Origin: Osedax fenrisi
Lineage: Eukaryota; Annelida; Polychaeta; Sabellida; Siboglinidae
Direction: 5' to 3'
Length of the DNA stretch: 64,000 nucleotides
Assembly (NCBI GenBank): GCA_964019155.1
Contig: OZ025240.1
Location: 78,235,181 to 78,299,180 of the forward strand
Program-made: the position numbers and the translations under genes
In this document: positions 37,772 to 51,039 of the stretch, in pieces
Layout of the letters: each line of letters opens with the position of its first letter
How positions within the stretch are numbered: the first letter of the stretch is position 1
Notes under the pieces: model-generated
The model's input: the letters and a program-made list of their open reading frames with translations, nothing else
Database searches by the model: none
Told to the model about the DNA's origin: nothing

Positions 37772-38755
37772 TAGGGGAGAGTACTCGAATACCGACACCC
37801 TAACAATAAATCACCATAACTTTATTATTTCTCAATTAAATATTACCAAATTTTATTTATAAGTATTAAGTGGGTATATACACATACTAGCTATTTTTAT
37901 ATTTAATTTAGTTTGTTTAACTCTGAGATAACAGGGTGTCGATATTACAGGCACTGCCTCAAATACCGACACCTTGGCACATAATATCGACACCCTAAAT
38001 ATATCAATATTTAGATATACCATATATTATTTAATATACTATCCAATCAGAATTAAATGCGCGTTACTTTTAGTTAACACATGCAATTCCTACGTTGTTT
38101 TCCTATAATTAATTTTCGAAAATATTTAATATTTTATATTATATTATAAATATTAAGATTTAAATTACATAATTATATACATTAATGCGAATATTGTACG
38201 TACATAGGAGTTTTATATAGTTTCTGAAAGACTATTTAATTCCAAGTAGAATCAATTCCAAGTATATGTGTATATTATTAGGTATGAATATTATCATAAC
38301 GCACGCACATTATAAACAAATAACGCTGATTGGTTAAAGTGTGTCGATATTACGTACAATTAGGGTGCTGGTATTATGAAAATGTATGTTGCTTAGGTAA
38401 ACGTCAATAACTTTGTAACAAATTATGAAAAATACAAAATCTTTTCGGCACATTGTAAAATATAATTAGATATATACGATGTATTTAAAATATTTAAAAT
38501 ATATAAATTTTCAAATGATTGAGAATCGATATTGTACTTCAAATATTTCATAAATTTAGAGTTGTAACGAAAAAATCAGTTTTTTGTTTAAAATTAAAAA
38601 AATATAATTATTAAAAAAAAAATTATACTTATATGAATCAGAATTATACTGATTAAAATGTCATACATTAATTATTTTTTGATTGGAATTATATTTTAGG
38701 AGATCTCTAGGGTGTCGATATTACGTGCATGTCGATATTATAGCACTATCCCCTA
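37772..38755 (+). mobile_element. Family C TA-flanked element
   Basis: Left end TA-GGGGAGAGTACTCGAATACC, right end ATTATAGCACTATCCCC-TA. The word GTGTCGATATTACG and variants occurs at the left end (AATACCGACACCC), centrally (37937-37996, both orientations), beside GCTGATTGGTTAAAG (38327-38341) and at the right end. It shares the CCAATCAG and AACGCACGC block with families A and B. No ORF is present. Confidence 0.82.
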
Positions 38756-39287
38756 TAGGGGCTTATATATAAGCTTAGTTCATACTTGAGAAAATATTTA
38801 AAAAATGCCTATGAATATTTTAATATAAAAAATACATCTATATATAATGCACGTGACAATTACTTTATAAACAAATAATTGTAAAAGAGAGCTAGTTATT
38901 TTTTATTAACAAAATAAAAATGTTGTAAACACATTTAATTTCAGATTTCTTCGAAGATAAGATCTGACATATTAAAAAAAATGTTGAACGATTGAAAAAT
39001 AACTGTAGCCAAGTTTCTGTAAAAAAAATCAAATAAAATGCTTACTAAGTAATATATAAGTAATTTGAAATATTAAACAGATTTCGTCTTGTAATAATTA
39101 CATAAGAGGAAGGGGTAGAGTCAATAATTGTCCAGTCAATAATTATATCTATTATCAAAATAGACTTGTATGCAGATAACAGGTCAATTCTAAAAACTTG
39201 ATAATATAATCTACTTAATTTATATATTGAATATCAAGATATATATATATATAGTCTATAAATACTTTATATATATCATATATTATC

Positions 39288-39332
<45 letters not shown>

Positions 39333-39920
39333 TATATACAATTCAGAATCAGCCAATTATAACGTGATATTAACCTATATATATAAATATATATATATAT
39401 ATACAACTGATTTTTTGAGTACATTCATTTATTAACACCATTGTTATACGTATGACATTACATGACAATAGAATGTATAATTAACAACGATAATAGACGC
39501 GCTGTTACTAGGCGACCGAATATAACCATGAACAAACAATGATCAATTACGCTTATTTACGTAAGATCTATTTACCTTATTACAATAGGTGTTAATTAGT
39601 CATTACATAACAATATAGTCTACTATAAATACATTAATTATTGATGTTACTAATTGTTATTAGATTATGTAATTAAGTTTCGTAATACGATAATAGAACA
39701 TACTTTCTTCAGGTGCACGTACAATGTACATGTATACTATGATGTACATTGTATGCACTGCCCTATCTTTAACATGTACAATTTATAACTTAGGGATAAC
39801 CTTAATTAAACATTATTATTACATTGTGTTATTACCTTACCTTTATTAACTTACCAGGTCGAGCTTTCTCGGTATGATAATTATTATTAATAAAACAATT
39901 TTAATAATAATATTTAATTA
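38756..39920. other. AT-rich spacer
   Basis: An element-end-like phrase, GGGGTAGAGTCAATAATTG with a repeat of GTCAATAATT, sits at 39114-39150 without a visible partner. (TA)n lies at 39295-39325. No gene is seen. Confidence 0.5.
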
Positions 39921-40163
39921 ATATAAAATTATATACATAGAATTCATTACATTAAGTATAATATATATATTCAAAGATTTTACGAAGCTAAATCTTTAAT
40001 ATGCTTATTACTCATATATATTGATTGAATATAATTGTATACAATATAAAATTATATACATAGAATTCATTACATTAAGTATAATATATATATTCAAAGA
40101 TTTTACGAAGCTAAATCTTTGATATGCTTATTACTCATATATATTGATTGAATATAATTGTAT
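39921..40163 (+). repeat. Near-perfect tandem duplication, period 123 bp
   Basis: 39921-40043 is repeated at 40044-40163 with about one substitution (CTTTAATATG versus CTTTGATATG), so the duplication is recent. Confidence 0.92.
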
Positions 40164-40514
40164 GCGCACGAAAACAAGAATTCCATGAGCGATAAGTACA
40201 TATGTATATAGACAATACAATATAAAGTGTATATGAATAAAAGTACGCATATATATACATTAAAAGTACGTATATATATAGTAAATGTATACGTTAAATA
40301 CCATAACTCATAATTATAATTATAATAAAATAATAATAATAAATAAGTTATAATATTCTATTATAAATACGTTAACAACACTTAAATAACTCGGATAGCC
40401 TGATGACCCTATAGGTCAACTAGAGTTTAATGGGGTATACCTATAGAGCTATACTTATAGGGAGTTTCGTTATATGGGGACTACGTTTCTATTTCAGCGT
40501 TTACCCGTATACCG

Positions 40515-40517
<3 letters not shown>

Positions 40518-40593
<76 letters not shown>
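40518..40593. repeat. Long (TA)n microsatellite
   Basis: About 76 bases of pure TA. Confidence 0.95.
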
Positions 40594-40599
<6 letters not shown>

Positions 40600-41082
40600 C
40601 ATAACTATACTACAACCTTCAATAATAATAGAATACTTAATTGATTTATGAAATCACTAACATTTATATTCTATTTATTATATTATAACAATTACATTTC
40701 CAGGATTAATTATACATATAGATTTTGTTATATATTACTAATAATATGGCGGCTGGAACCAATGGACCTTTGCATTGAGCAACGAATAGAAACCACTTGT
40801 AAAATAACATCAATAAAAAACGTTACTTCTATAAATAAAAATATATATTTCTTTGAATCTAATTAAATTCAGTTGTAGCCTACATTTTGATAATCGTTTC
40901 CCATCTGTATAGATATCTGTATACGCAATTACTTTCAATATTTACATAGTCATTTTAGGAAAGGATAAAGTTTTAAATATGATTTAGTAAATAAGAACAT
41001 TTAAATATCTAAACGCTAATTTATTTATGAAACAATAAAAATTCAAATCCGGCAATTGCTCAATTTACATGCATTAATAATA
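40594..41082. other. AT-rich spacer with a small undistinguished ORF
   Basis: The 72-codon ORF at 40648-40866 (plus) shows no motif, no signal peptide of usual form and no neighbours that would support it. Confidence 0.5.
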
Positions 41083-42000
41083 TATGGGAAAGTCTTCGAT
41101 TACCGACCCCTAAATGATTATTTGTAATAATGTGTTCAATATTAAATATATTTATTTTTAATTTTGTAATTAGGGTAATATTATGACAATGAATAATGTT
41201 GCTATTTGAAATTTTTGATATATTTAATATACAAGAATAAACAGGGGGGTCGGTAATCGGATACATGTGCCTAATACCGACCCCCTTCACCTATTACCGA
41301 CCCCCTAAAATAATCGTGGTATGAATAATGTTAGTATTATAATATCCAATACAAATGGTAGATATACATAAATATAATTAATTATAACATGTACGCAATT
41401 TATTTGTTATTGAATTTATGTTTTAATAGTAATATTAAATTTAAACTTTATAGAAATTACATTAAAATAGTGTATATTATTATTTAATATTTATTTATTA
41501 ATCAGTATGTATATGATCAACTGGAATCATGAATCCTAAATCTATATAAATGATACATAAACAACTTACGATATATTTTAAAGTAAAATACGGATCTATT
41601 TGATTGATTATTATAAATCACATGGGGTCGGTATTAGGGTAATTTAGGGGGTCGGTAATAGGCAAATCATATGGGTTGCTATAATTAAGATATATTGGTT
41701 AATAGTTATTTAAATTAAATAATTTTTATAATAGTTATAAAAATTGTATTGATCTACAATATTATGCACAACATTTAGTTTTATTGTAATTAATAAAGTA
41801 TTTACAATAATTTAAAAAAAATGATTATTCAAATATTTAAAAAGTAAAAACAGAATATTACATTTTATCAAATACAAATTGTAGGATTAAATATTTTTTA
41901 AAACAAAATACTTATTCATATTTATCATTAAATTACTAACATATCAGGTATATATAATTTTTTGATATCTCTATTTTTGGTAATCCGAGACTTTCCCCTA
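41083..42000 (-). mobile_element. Family A TA-flanked element, most complete copy
   Basis: Left end ATGGGAAAGTCTTCGATTACC, right end GGTAATCCGAGACTTTCCCC-TA. Words of the GGGGTCGGTATTAGG type lie at the left end, in the central cluster 41245-41306 (three or four copies in both orientations), at 41625-41662 (two copies), and degenerate at the right end. CCAATA and ACGCAATTTATT correspond to the shared internal block. About 918 bp, no ORF. Confidence 0.88.
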
Positions 42001-42450
42001 TAGGTTTATCACATTAAAATGGATTGTAATACATAACACTAGGAATTACTAGCTAACATTATATAAAATGTTCATGTGGTTTCATGCGTCTTCATATAAA
42101 TATCATATGAAGTAAACTTTATGAAAATAAGTTGGCTTAATAAATCACCACTAAAATAATGTATTAATTTGTTTAGACGACGAAATTGTATATTTAATTG
42201 TAATATATGTATACATAACAATAATGGCAATGCACGATTACGTATAACTAGTTCAAATAACTCATTAACCTCGTCTACTATTATTAATAATAGTAATATT
42301 AATAATTGAATAAAGGGCACAGAAACTAAATTAAATATATTATTATCTGAAATAAGTTATAAGATTGTTGTTAAGAACATTATCGAACATTACGAACACG
42401 TAACAATTGTATAATATTATATATATAAACATTTAAAATAGATACATATG

Positions 42451-42559
42451 TATTGTCATAATATTACCAAAATTACAAAATTTCAAATAAATATATTGAA
42501 TATTGAATAAATTTTTACAAATAGTAATTTATTAGTCGGTAATTGGATACTTTCCCCTA
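42451..42559 (-). mobile_element. Family A end fragment
   Basis: Similar to 33365-33473 (ATAATATTACC, then TTTCAAATAAATATATT), ending GTCGGTAATTGGATACTTTCCCC-TA. Confidence 0.75.
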
Positions 42560-42797
42560 TAGGGGATATATTACATTATTATTTGTTTGTTCATTATTAT
42601 CTTTAGTTATATATATATATATATATATTATAATAATAATAATTATAAGAAATGTATGTTTCATGCATTATTTTCTTGTTTCTATTATATATATATGCTT
42701 TTCCTCCTAAATTACTTCACAATAATATTTAATATTGTCTACATTGCTGTACATCACGTCACCAGTATGACATGTGGTATGTGATCATTATGTAATA

Positions 42798-42948
42798 TAC
42801 ATGTAATAATTATTATTAATAGCTAATAAACATATACGTGTGAAGATATTTCATATATATAAGTGTATAAAATACATTATAAATTATGGCAAGTGTCTTC
42901 ACACCTATATTTGTATTAGCTATTGATAATAATTATTACATGTATACG
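42798..42948. repeat. Short MITE-like hairpin, 50-bp arms
   Basis: TACATGTAATAATTATTATT then AATAGCTAATA and CGTGTGAAGA at the left are mirrored by TCTTCACAC, TATTAGCTATT and AATAATTATTACATGTA at the right. The arms differ at a few positions, and about 45 bp separate them. Confidence 0.8.
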
Positions 42949-43044
42949 TAGCCTATAGATTATACACTCTATATATAGCCTATAGGCTATATATATGTGT
43001 GTGTGTGAGTGTGTGTATGTGCGTGTGTGTGCTATATGTTATAG

Positions 43045-43080
<36 letters not shown>

Positions 43081-43253
43081 ATTGGTATAGATGTGTGCTT
43101 CATATACAATTATAGTAGTTCGTTATGTACATTATGATGCATTATAATCAAATATGTAACGTAGCAAATTGACACTAAAACCTTAATTATAATTATAAGG
43201 ATTATTTATTTAAAATAGAATATAAATATATATAATATAGTATATATAATATA

Positions 43254-43255
<2 letters not shown>

Positions 43256-43300
<45 letters not shown>
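43256..43300. repeat. (TA)n microsatellite
   Basis: About 45 bases of TA. Confidence 0.9.
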
Positions 43301-43303
<3 letters not shown>

Positions 43304-43427
43304 TACGTATACGTAAAATGATTACAATGTTAATACAAATGATAAAATATAATATAAATCATGCTGTAACTTAAAATATAAGCATAATAATTAAACAATT
43401 TATGCATAAATGATAAGCACCGATAAA

Positions 43428-43592
43428 GTCTGTAGAATAGAATACTCTATAATAGAATAATCTATAATAGAATAGAATAATCTAAAATAGAATACTCTAT
43501 AATGGAATACTCTAGAATCGAATACTCTATAGAGTATATATATAATTATATATAATAGAATACTCTCAAATAGAATACTCTAGTAGATAGAG
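43428..43592 (+). repeat. Degenerate minisatellite of TAGAATACTCTATAA-type units
   Basis: AGAATACTCTA or AGAATAATCTA recurs about ten times with irregular spacing of 11-20 bases, interrupted by a TA run at 43535-43557. Confidence 0.8.
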
Positions 43593-44163
43593 GAAATATT
43601 CCGAAATGGGGGATATCGTACCTTTATCCCAGTCGTTTAAATGAGTGAGTCGAGTATTGATGACAAATACACCACCCACAGTATAACTACGAGGTGGGTT
43701 AACAATATGTGTAAAGGGGTGATAACGACGGGTTCGAATATCACGGGTTACGCTATAATGGTTATGTTGTTGAATAAGAAATAGGTTGAGACGTTAAGAG
43801 AATGTACTCAACGAAAATAACACCGATATAGTTTACATGGTGATCTATATGAATATGTGTATTAAAACCTAAATATACCAATAATACTAATCTATATATA
43901 GCTTTATATGTATTATTACATGTATTGAATCATAGTAAATTTCATAACAAACAGTAAATCGCTAGTTTTTATTTTATTTTATCGCGATTAGATTTTCCTC
44001 GGTAGAGTGTCTCCCCTATCTAATCAATATAGTTAGTGTTCTATCAATACACTTCACATTACATAGTATACGAATACTTCAACAAACACACCTAATTCAT
44101 CCTCCCACACACATACACATATATACCTTCATGCACACACCCCGTCCAGATACACACACCCAC

Positions 44164-44203
<40 letters not shown>

Positions 44204-44245
44204 TTACACAATACTATAGTATTCATTTAACAACTACAATATTTT
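43593..44245. other. Spacer without a gene
   Basis: A G+C-richer patch at 43600-43760 includes ACGGGTTCGAATATCACGGG, which resembles a tRNA B box but lacks an A box at the right distance. (TA)n lies at 44165-44203. Confidence 0.5.
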
Positions 44246-44326
44246 AGAGCCGATCATTTATGTATACATAATTATATAAGATCACTTCTAAATATTATTG
44301 CAAGACCTAGCCAACTGAGCCACATA
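44246..44326 (-). mobile_element. SINE copy with internal deletion
   Basis: The minus strand starts TGTGGCTCAGTTGGCTAG (the same head as the copy ending at 19354) and jumps directly to the body (AATATTTAGAAGTGATCTTA), losing the anticodon and T arms. Confidence 0.8.
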
Positions 44327-44620
44327 TTAAGTATATATATATGCTTATTAATACGCATATATGCGATACTATATATAGTACTTGTAGCGAATTATATAGT
44401 TTAATATTTCATAATCGCAACCTATGAATATTTTGTAATATATTATATATTATATATTATATATTACATATAATATATAGTGTGTGATTTTCATGTATTT
44501 TTAATAGTAATCATTAACGAATTTTAAATAAATATTAATTCAGGAATTAAATTTCATAGAAATTATTTTCCACATAAAATAAAATTCCCAATATGTTAAC
44601 ATAAGTTCACTGTCATAGTT

Positions 44621-44693
<73 letters not shown>

Positions 44694-44800
44694 GTATATC
44701 TATAGATACCAATATTAATTCTTGAACTGCAGTTCTTGAACCATGGTTAATCTTAATTTTAAAATAATTTATTTCTAGATTTTAGATTAATACTAAATTC

Positions 44801-44836
<36 letters not shown>

Positions 44837-45178
44837 TTATTATAATTATTATTACATTATTTATTGATTCGATGAAATGTAGATATTTTTACTTATCATA
44901 TAAATGAGATGAAATGTAAATAAAGAAAAAACAAGATAACATAATTAATAAGATGTTAAATCATAATATTGTATTTAAAAAGTAGTGGGAACATATATGT
45001 ATAAGTATATATACTATCAAAAGTAATGTGTACCATAGTTTACGGATCACACTAGAACATTCAATATCACGTGACGCTTGACAGAGTGTCACGTGATACT
45101 CTTAATAACAATGTGTGTATTGCCAGTAACGGTAGTTCCGCATCCTCAACGTATATGTATAAGGCATGTATTATATAT
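44327..45178. repeat. AT-rich spacer with long (TA)n
   Basis: (TA)n lies at 44625-44690 and 44803-44831. Two extended CACGTG boxes lie 24 bp apart (TCACGTGAC at 45067, GTCACGTGAT at 45090). No gene is seen. Confidence 0.65.
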
Positions 45179-45379
45179 TAGTGATGCAAATGATGTTAAA
45201 ATACAAAGCATCGATATAGTCTCAATGTCAGTTAACTAAAGTCTCTACTCGGCTCCTGCTCGTTTAGCTAGAGTTTCGGCTCGGGATCGTTTTTTTTCTT
45301 TAGGAAAATAAAAGTCTCGGCTCGGCATCTATAACCAAAAGTCTCGGCATTAAAAAGCTCGGTATCATTTACATCGCTA
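45179..45379. mobile_element. Small hAT-like MITE with iterated CTCGG word
   Basis: Ends are TAGTGATGCAAATGAT and, inverted, TAGCGATGTAAATGATACC. Inside, AAGTCTCGGCTCGG and related words repeat four or five times. The ends resemble hAT elements. The 8-bp flanks are TA-rich and not decisive. Confidence 0.6.
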
Positions 45380-45787
45380 ATATATACTATATATTATATA
45401 TTATATTAAATATATATGTATATATATATATATATATGTATTTGTATTTCATTTTTATATTATTAATATATTGATATATTTTATAAATATAATATTATCA
45501 TATAATCAAATTATAATATAACAATTAAGATTAGTGTGACAAACAACTTTATAATAGTGAAGCTATCGATTGTATACAGTACTATTGTGTATATGTAATA
45601 ATTAACAATAAGCATGTAACAATCTATTATTTGAATAATATTCCTAGGAAAAACGTTGTTCTTCTATAGCTATAAATGCACATATCACCTATATATAGGT
45701 AATATTTACCTATACTATATATAGTACTATAGTATATACTATATTAAAAATATATTTTTATAAATATAAAATATATATTTTATTTAT

Positions 45788-45819
<32 letters not shown>

Positions 45820-46074
45820 CGTGTGTGTATTTTTGTAATTATATAGATTAGATTTCTTTGACTGAATGGCTAAGAATGACATGTGTCGTAATCGAGATTA
45901 AAATGTGCTGACCACGAAGGCTTTAATGTCTTACGTAAGCACCTGTGTTGCAGTGATGTCCACCCGCCTCATTTCTATAAATAGACTTCGTTTGATTAAA
46001 TACCATACCATATATATATAATTGATATATCTAATATACATTTAGTATACATACATGTATATACATAATATATG

Positions 46075-46127
<53 letters not shown>

Positions 46128-46424
46128 ATACAAGTATACTATATATCTATATATATAGAGCTACAATTCAATTGAATAAATACACACACATATACACACA
46201 TATATATATATATTTATATAGTTTAAAATAATATATTATATTAAAGATAATTATATTGATTATAATCAATACTTCGATATTTCAATATTACCAAATACGA
46301 ATATCTACCGTGCTGTACATACACGTATGTTTTACTATATGCAAATATTTTCCAAAGGAGTGCTTCGCAACATCTTTGCTATATGTATTACTGTATATAC
46401 TGTATGTATATATGTATATATGTA

Positions 46425-46461
<37 letters not shown>

Positions 46462-46666
46462 TGTATAGCGACAAATACTATAAATATAATATTACTTTTT
46501 ATTTCCAATAACCATATAATCCATTTGTATAAACTATATATATATATATATATATTGTATACTCTATATAGTACACAATTGAAATTTATCCATATTATTT
46601 TTATTTTTTATTTTTTTAAATGTAATATAATTATTACTATTATATGTATAATACATATATTCCCTA
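45380..46666. repeat. AT-rich spacer with TA and TG repeats
   Basis: Contains a TA then TG run at 45790-45825, (TA)n at 46079-46122, and TATG/TA runs at 46400-46456. A low-A/T patch at 45860-45965 has no clear ORF. ORFs at 46256-46698 are translations of the repeats. Confidence 0.65.
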
Positions 46667-47689
46667 TAGGGGAATGTAACCTAATACGGACACTTTAATA
46701 ATAAATGTTCTTAACATTTTATGACTCATTATTTTTATTCAAAAATTACAATATATTAATATTATATAATTATAGATATTATTGTGATTTTAAAATTGTA
46801 TTTAATATTTTAATTCCATATATGGATAACGGGGTTGTCCGTATTCGGTACCCATGTCCGAATACGGAGTGTTATAATACGGACACCCTGTATATATAAC
46901 TAGATAAACTATATATTATTGATGAACCAATCAGATAAATTACAATTACATTATTTATAATTAATGTTATGAATAAGTTAATATACTTTAATTAGTAATT
47001 AATTTATTAATTTTTATTATTTTATTAATTAATAATAAAAGTTAAGTATCTAAATAATAACATTTTTAGATTTAGCTTCATTGATGGTATTAATATTATA
47101 ACCCACGCGATTTTTGTAAAATCAGAAGTGTTCACACGCTGAACGGCGTTTGGTTATATATACACTCTATAGAATGTTCGATGTTTGTAATATCTCTTCA
47201 TTAATGTCAGCATTATAATATTAATACGACCAATAAAGCTAAATCTAAAATGTTATTATTTAGATACTTAAATTGTATTATTAATTATAATTAATTATTA
47301 ATTATTAATTATTTTTTTATAAAAAAATAATACAAATAAATAAATTATTAACTAATTAAATTATATTATATTATTCATAAAATTAATTATAAATAATGTG
47401 ATTGTAAGTTGTCTGATTGCTCAATAAATAATATATATATAACTATAGTTTATCTAGTGGTATATAGGGTGTCCGTATTATAACGCAGGGTTCCGTATTC
47501 GGACATGGGTACCGAATACGGACACCCCCGTTATCTATTGAATTAAAAGATTAAATACAACTTTAAAATCATAATAATATCTATAATCATATAATATTAA
47601 TATATTGTAATTTTTGAATACAAATAATGAGTTATAAAATGTTAAGACCATTTATTATTAAAGTATCCGTATTAGGTTACTTTCCCCTA
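46667..47689. mobile_element. Family B inverted dimer (foldback form)
   Basis: Both ends are the same (left) end of family B: GTAACCTAATACGGACAC then TTTAATAATAAATG at the left, and its reverse complement at the right. Both halves also carry the central cluster, at 46835-46890 and 47470-47525. The arms of about 480 bp meet around 47150-47200 near a single ATCAGAAGTGTTCACACGCT stretch, and the right half of the normal element is missing. Confidence 0.85.
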
Positions 47690-47745
47690 CCGATGGAGTT
47701 CGTATTCTGGATATGTCCGTATTCGATTACTTTCTCCTGTTTTTA
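47690..47745. mobile_element. Family B end remnant
   Basis: ATGTCCGTATTCGATTACTTT followed by CTCCTG resembles the normal right end of family B, adjoining the dimer. Confidence 0.6.
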
Positions 47746-48057
47746 ATTTATATTTACTATTATATACATTTTGGTCTCTATTAATTTATTATAATTTATT
47801 TTAATTCATACGATAAATCAGTAGATGAACTATATTTTATTATTTTAATTGTCTAATTTTCATGTTAGTTCAGAATTTTTAGATTTTATAAAATATTTAT
47901 ATATTATAATTATTTTATAATTATAATATATATTATAATTTTATATATATATAATACTTTACTTATATTTTAAGTTGTATTAGGGTTTCTACGTTACATG
48001 TGTATTATTCACTTATTTATTTTCAGTATTCAGTATTATTTATTAAATTACTAATTA

Positions 48058-48854
48058 CCTACCCCCTAAAATATATTTGGTAGAAATAATTGTAGTGTTA
48101 TAATATCCAATCAAAATAGCGAATATAAATAGAATTACAAAACATGAATTACAAAACGCACGCAATTTATTTATTATTGAATTTAATTTGTAATATTGAT
48201 ATTATATTTATATTTAAAAAGTATATGTCGTTATATTAAAATAGTATATATTATTATGTAATATATATTTATTAGGCAATATGTATATAATCGACTTGAA
48301 CCATGAATCCTTATTATATATTAATTATACGCGTAAGACTTAAGAACAATTTCAAAGTAAATCACGGATTTATTTTGAATGTATATTATAAATAACGTGG
48401 GGTCGGTATTTCTGTAATTTAGGGAATCTGTAATATAAAAATTATATATGCTGCTATATTAAGATATATTGGTTATAAAAATGTAATTATTTTTATAATA
48501 ATTATAAAAATGTAATTGATCTATAACATTTTGCATAACATTACGCTTTATTTTAATTAATAAAGTTTTTACAATGATTTAAAAATGATATTATTATTCA
48601 AATATTTAAAAAATGAAACTAGAATATTACATTTTATCATATAAAAATTGTAGGATTGAATATTTTGAAGAAAAAAAATACTTATATTAATATTTATTAA
48701 ATATGTATATAGGTATTTTTTATGAATATAAATATTATTTACCATTAAATTACTAATAGTTAATGTATATATTATTGTTTTGATACCTCACATATTTACT
48801 GAGATAGGTGGTCTGTATTTGGAGGGTGTCGGTAATTTTATAAGTTCCTCTATA
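48058..48854 (+). mobile_element. Family A element, diverged copy
   Basis: Begins at the central cluster (ACCCCCTAAAATA), carries CCAATCAAAATAG and AACGCACGCAATTTAT of the shared block (48108-48170), GGGGTCGGTATT at 48400, the long A-type right half, and a mutated end (GTGTCGGTAATTTTATAAG). Confidence 0.75.
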
Positions 48855-50060
48855 GTATATTCAGTATTCAAATGTAACCAATCATTTATATTTTATATAT
48901 TACATATGATAAGTATACTTATTATTATATAATTTGATAGGGTTTTTCATATTTTTTACATTATTTATTATTATATTATATATATATGATATATATGTTA
49001 TTGTTAATTACTTTACTCTATTTTATATGTATATAGTTTATAGTCATATATGTATACATCTAAAGATAAGTATATTTGCAGGTTTATATATCGATAATAC
49101 AATAGGTTTTATCAATAGGTCTTCTATATCAACCTGGTTTTTAACATCGAATATGATATTATATATATATGCATATGAGAAGTCATATATAATATTATTT
49201 TATAGAATACTAACTATGTGAAAACAACCAAAGTTGGCAACATGGCATTAACCAGGGTTAGTATTTATAACTCACACATTATTGTATACATACGTTAATA
49301 TCAATTAAATTGAATTACTCTAGATAATTTTACCAGATTAGATTAATCTAAATATATATATATATATATATATTATTCATATATTATAACATTATTATAA
49401 AATTAATATTATAATATTAATTATATTTATCATAATTATCATACTATTTAATATAGGCATGCATAATAGGCCTACAAATATTTTACATGTATACATTATA
49501 AATTATATATATATATTATGTATTTAATAATGTATTTAAGTTTCAATAACTACTACAGATAGGCAGTACGTAATGATATTAACCTGGAGTGGCGGTAGAG
49601 AGTGTGTGTGGAGTGATACACAGTTGTATGGTATGTGTGTGGTGTGTGGTGTGTGTGCGATGTCAGCTTTACCCGGTGAATGTGTTGGGCTTAATGAAGT
49701 AATTACGTGTGTGTGTGCTGGTGTGTATGCGTGTGTGCTGGTGTGTATGCGTGTGTATGCGGGTGTGCTCGTGAGGGGAGACGCGGGTTATATACCATGC
49801 ACGAGTGGCGGGGGTTATTGTGGGTGGAGATTGTTCCGTCAGTCACTTGTCACTTACCTAATTGTCCACTTCGCGGCAGTTTATTCATGTCGTTATAATG
49901 TATTATTATGTTTATTTATATATATATATCAATATTTATTTATATAAATATATATGATGATGATGATGATGATGATATTAAGTTTATTAGCACTAAAATA
50001 GGGTCATGTAGACCCCTTCGCTCGTGCGGGAAGAAAATAATAATAAAATAATAGTAATAC
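48855..50060. other. Spacer with a G+C-richer GT-rich block
   Basis: GTGTGTATGCGTGTG-type sequence with CpG lies at 49590-49770, and (GAT)n at 49955-49977. A phrase with GGGTCATGTAGACCCCTTCG (50000-50019) looks like part of a repeat. The 124-codon ORF at 49573-49947 is dominated by Cys/Val/Gly from the GT repeat and is not called. Confidence 0.5.
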
Positions 50061-50138
50061 GATAATAATTTAATAATAATATACATTCAATATACCATGC
50101 ATGGTATATTGAATGTATATTATTATTAAATTATTATC
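50061..50138. repeat. Perfect 78-bp palindrome with no spacer
   Basis: 39-bp arms centred between 50099 and 50100 (CCATGCATGG core), with no mismatch seen. Able to form a cruciform or long hairpin. Confidence 0.95.
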
Positions 50139-50238
50139 TCCATGGACAACAATACTAAATAATATAAAGGACTATTATATACTACAGTCTGCATTGATAT
50201 GGTGTAGTTTTATATACTACAGACTATATATAATTATA

Positions 50239-50292
<54 letters not shown>

Positions 50293-50342
50293 CAGTAGAA
50301 CACTGATCGTGTATGTTACAAGGCCGTAAGCCGGCGGCGTGC

Positions 50343-50538
50343 GGATCATTAAAATGGGTCTTAAAATAATATTTAGAAGTGATCTTATATAAGTATGTGT
50401 AAATAAATGATCGGCTCTCGTTAAAACCATGGATACTTTAACACGACAGCGGCTTCGAAGGGACGTTAGAGCCATATATGGTTATAAGTGAAAACTTCAT
50501 ATAGGTTCCTGGATGGGATGAAATGAAGGAGGACTCTA
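50343..50538 (+). mobile_element. SINE copy lacking its tRNA head
   Basis: From GGATCATTAAAATGGG onward it follows the body of the 19072-19354 SINE (CGGCTTCGAAGGGACGTTAG, GTGAAAACTTCAT, TTCCTGGATGGGATGAAA) and ends in an AT-rich tail (ATAATAATAAAAAATAAATA). Confidence 0.85.
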
Positions 50539-50725
50539 CATAAATATAATAATAAAAAATAAATAAAATAAATATATATAATTATAGAAGTGTATTAAAT
50601 TTAAATTTTATAAACTCTATTTCATTCCAGTGTACGTGACAAGTCAGGTCACTATATCCGTTGACATAGTGCTGCATTAACCAGTGCTGCACTTATAGGC
50701 TATATGCTTATAAGCCTATAGCCTA

Positions 50726-50846
50726 TATTGATGGTCAAGATCGCGATCATTAATAGGTGATCCGTATCGGGATCGGGATCAGGACAATTTTCGGGATCGG
50801 GATCGGGATCGCCGATTCAGCAAAAAGATCGGTGACCATCATTGCA
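50726..50846. mobile_element. Small hAT-like MITE with GATCGG repeats
   Basis: Inverted ends GATGGTCAAGATC and GATCGGTGACCATC surround (GGGATC)n-type words. Related to 53290-53428. Flanking duplication is not clear. Confidence 0.55.
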
Positions 50847-51039
50847 TATGCGATATTCTAATATTATTATAATTTATTTATGAGAATATTAACAACATTT
50901 TAGTATTTCATTATTACATTGATATGCTATTGTATTGATTATTATTTTGTAATGTTTTCCAAGGTAGTGCAAGACCATGCGGTATTTAAATAACAATTGT
51001 TATTTTTACCATAACTGAATTTAACCAATTGAGATCATA

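Noticed and set aside
39114..39150. GGGGTAGAGTCAATAATTG as the end of a further TA-flanked family
   Set aside because: Looks like such an end, but the partner end and TA flanks are missing.
43700..43740. Possible tRNA (GGGTTCGAATATC B-box-like word)
   Set aside because: No A box at a suitable distance and no cloverleaf.
49573..49947. 124-codon Cys/Val-rich ORF
   Set aside because: Arises from GTGTGTATGCGTGTG-type repeats and ends in TATATA repeats. No signal peptide or regular Cys spacing.
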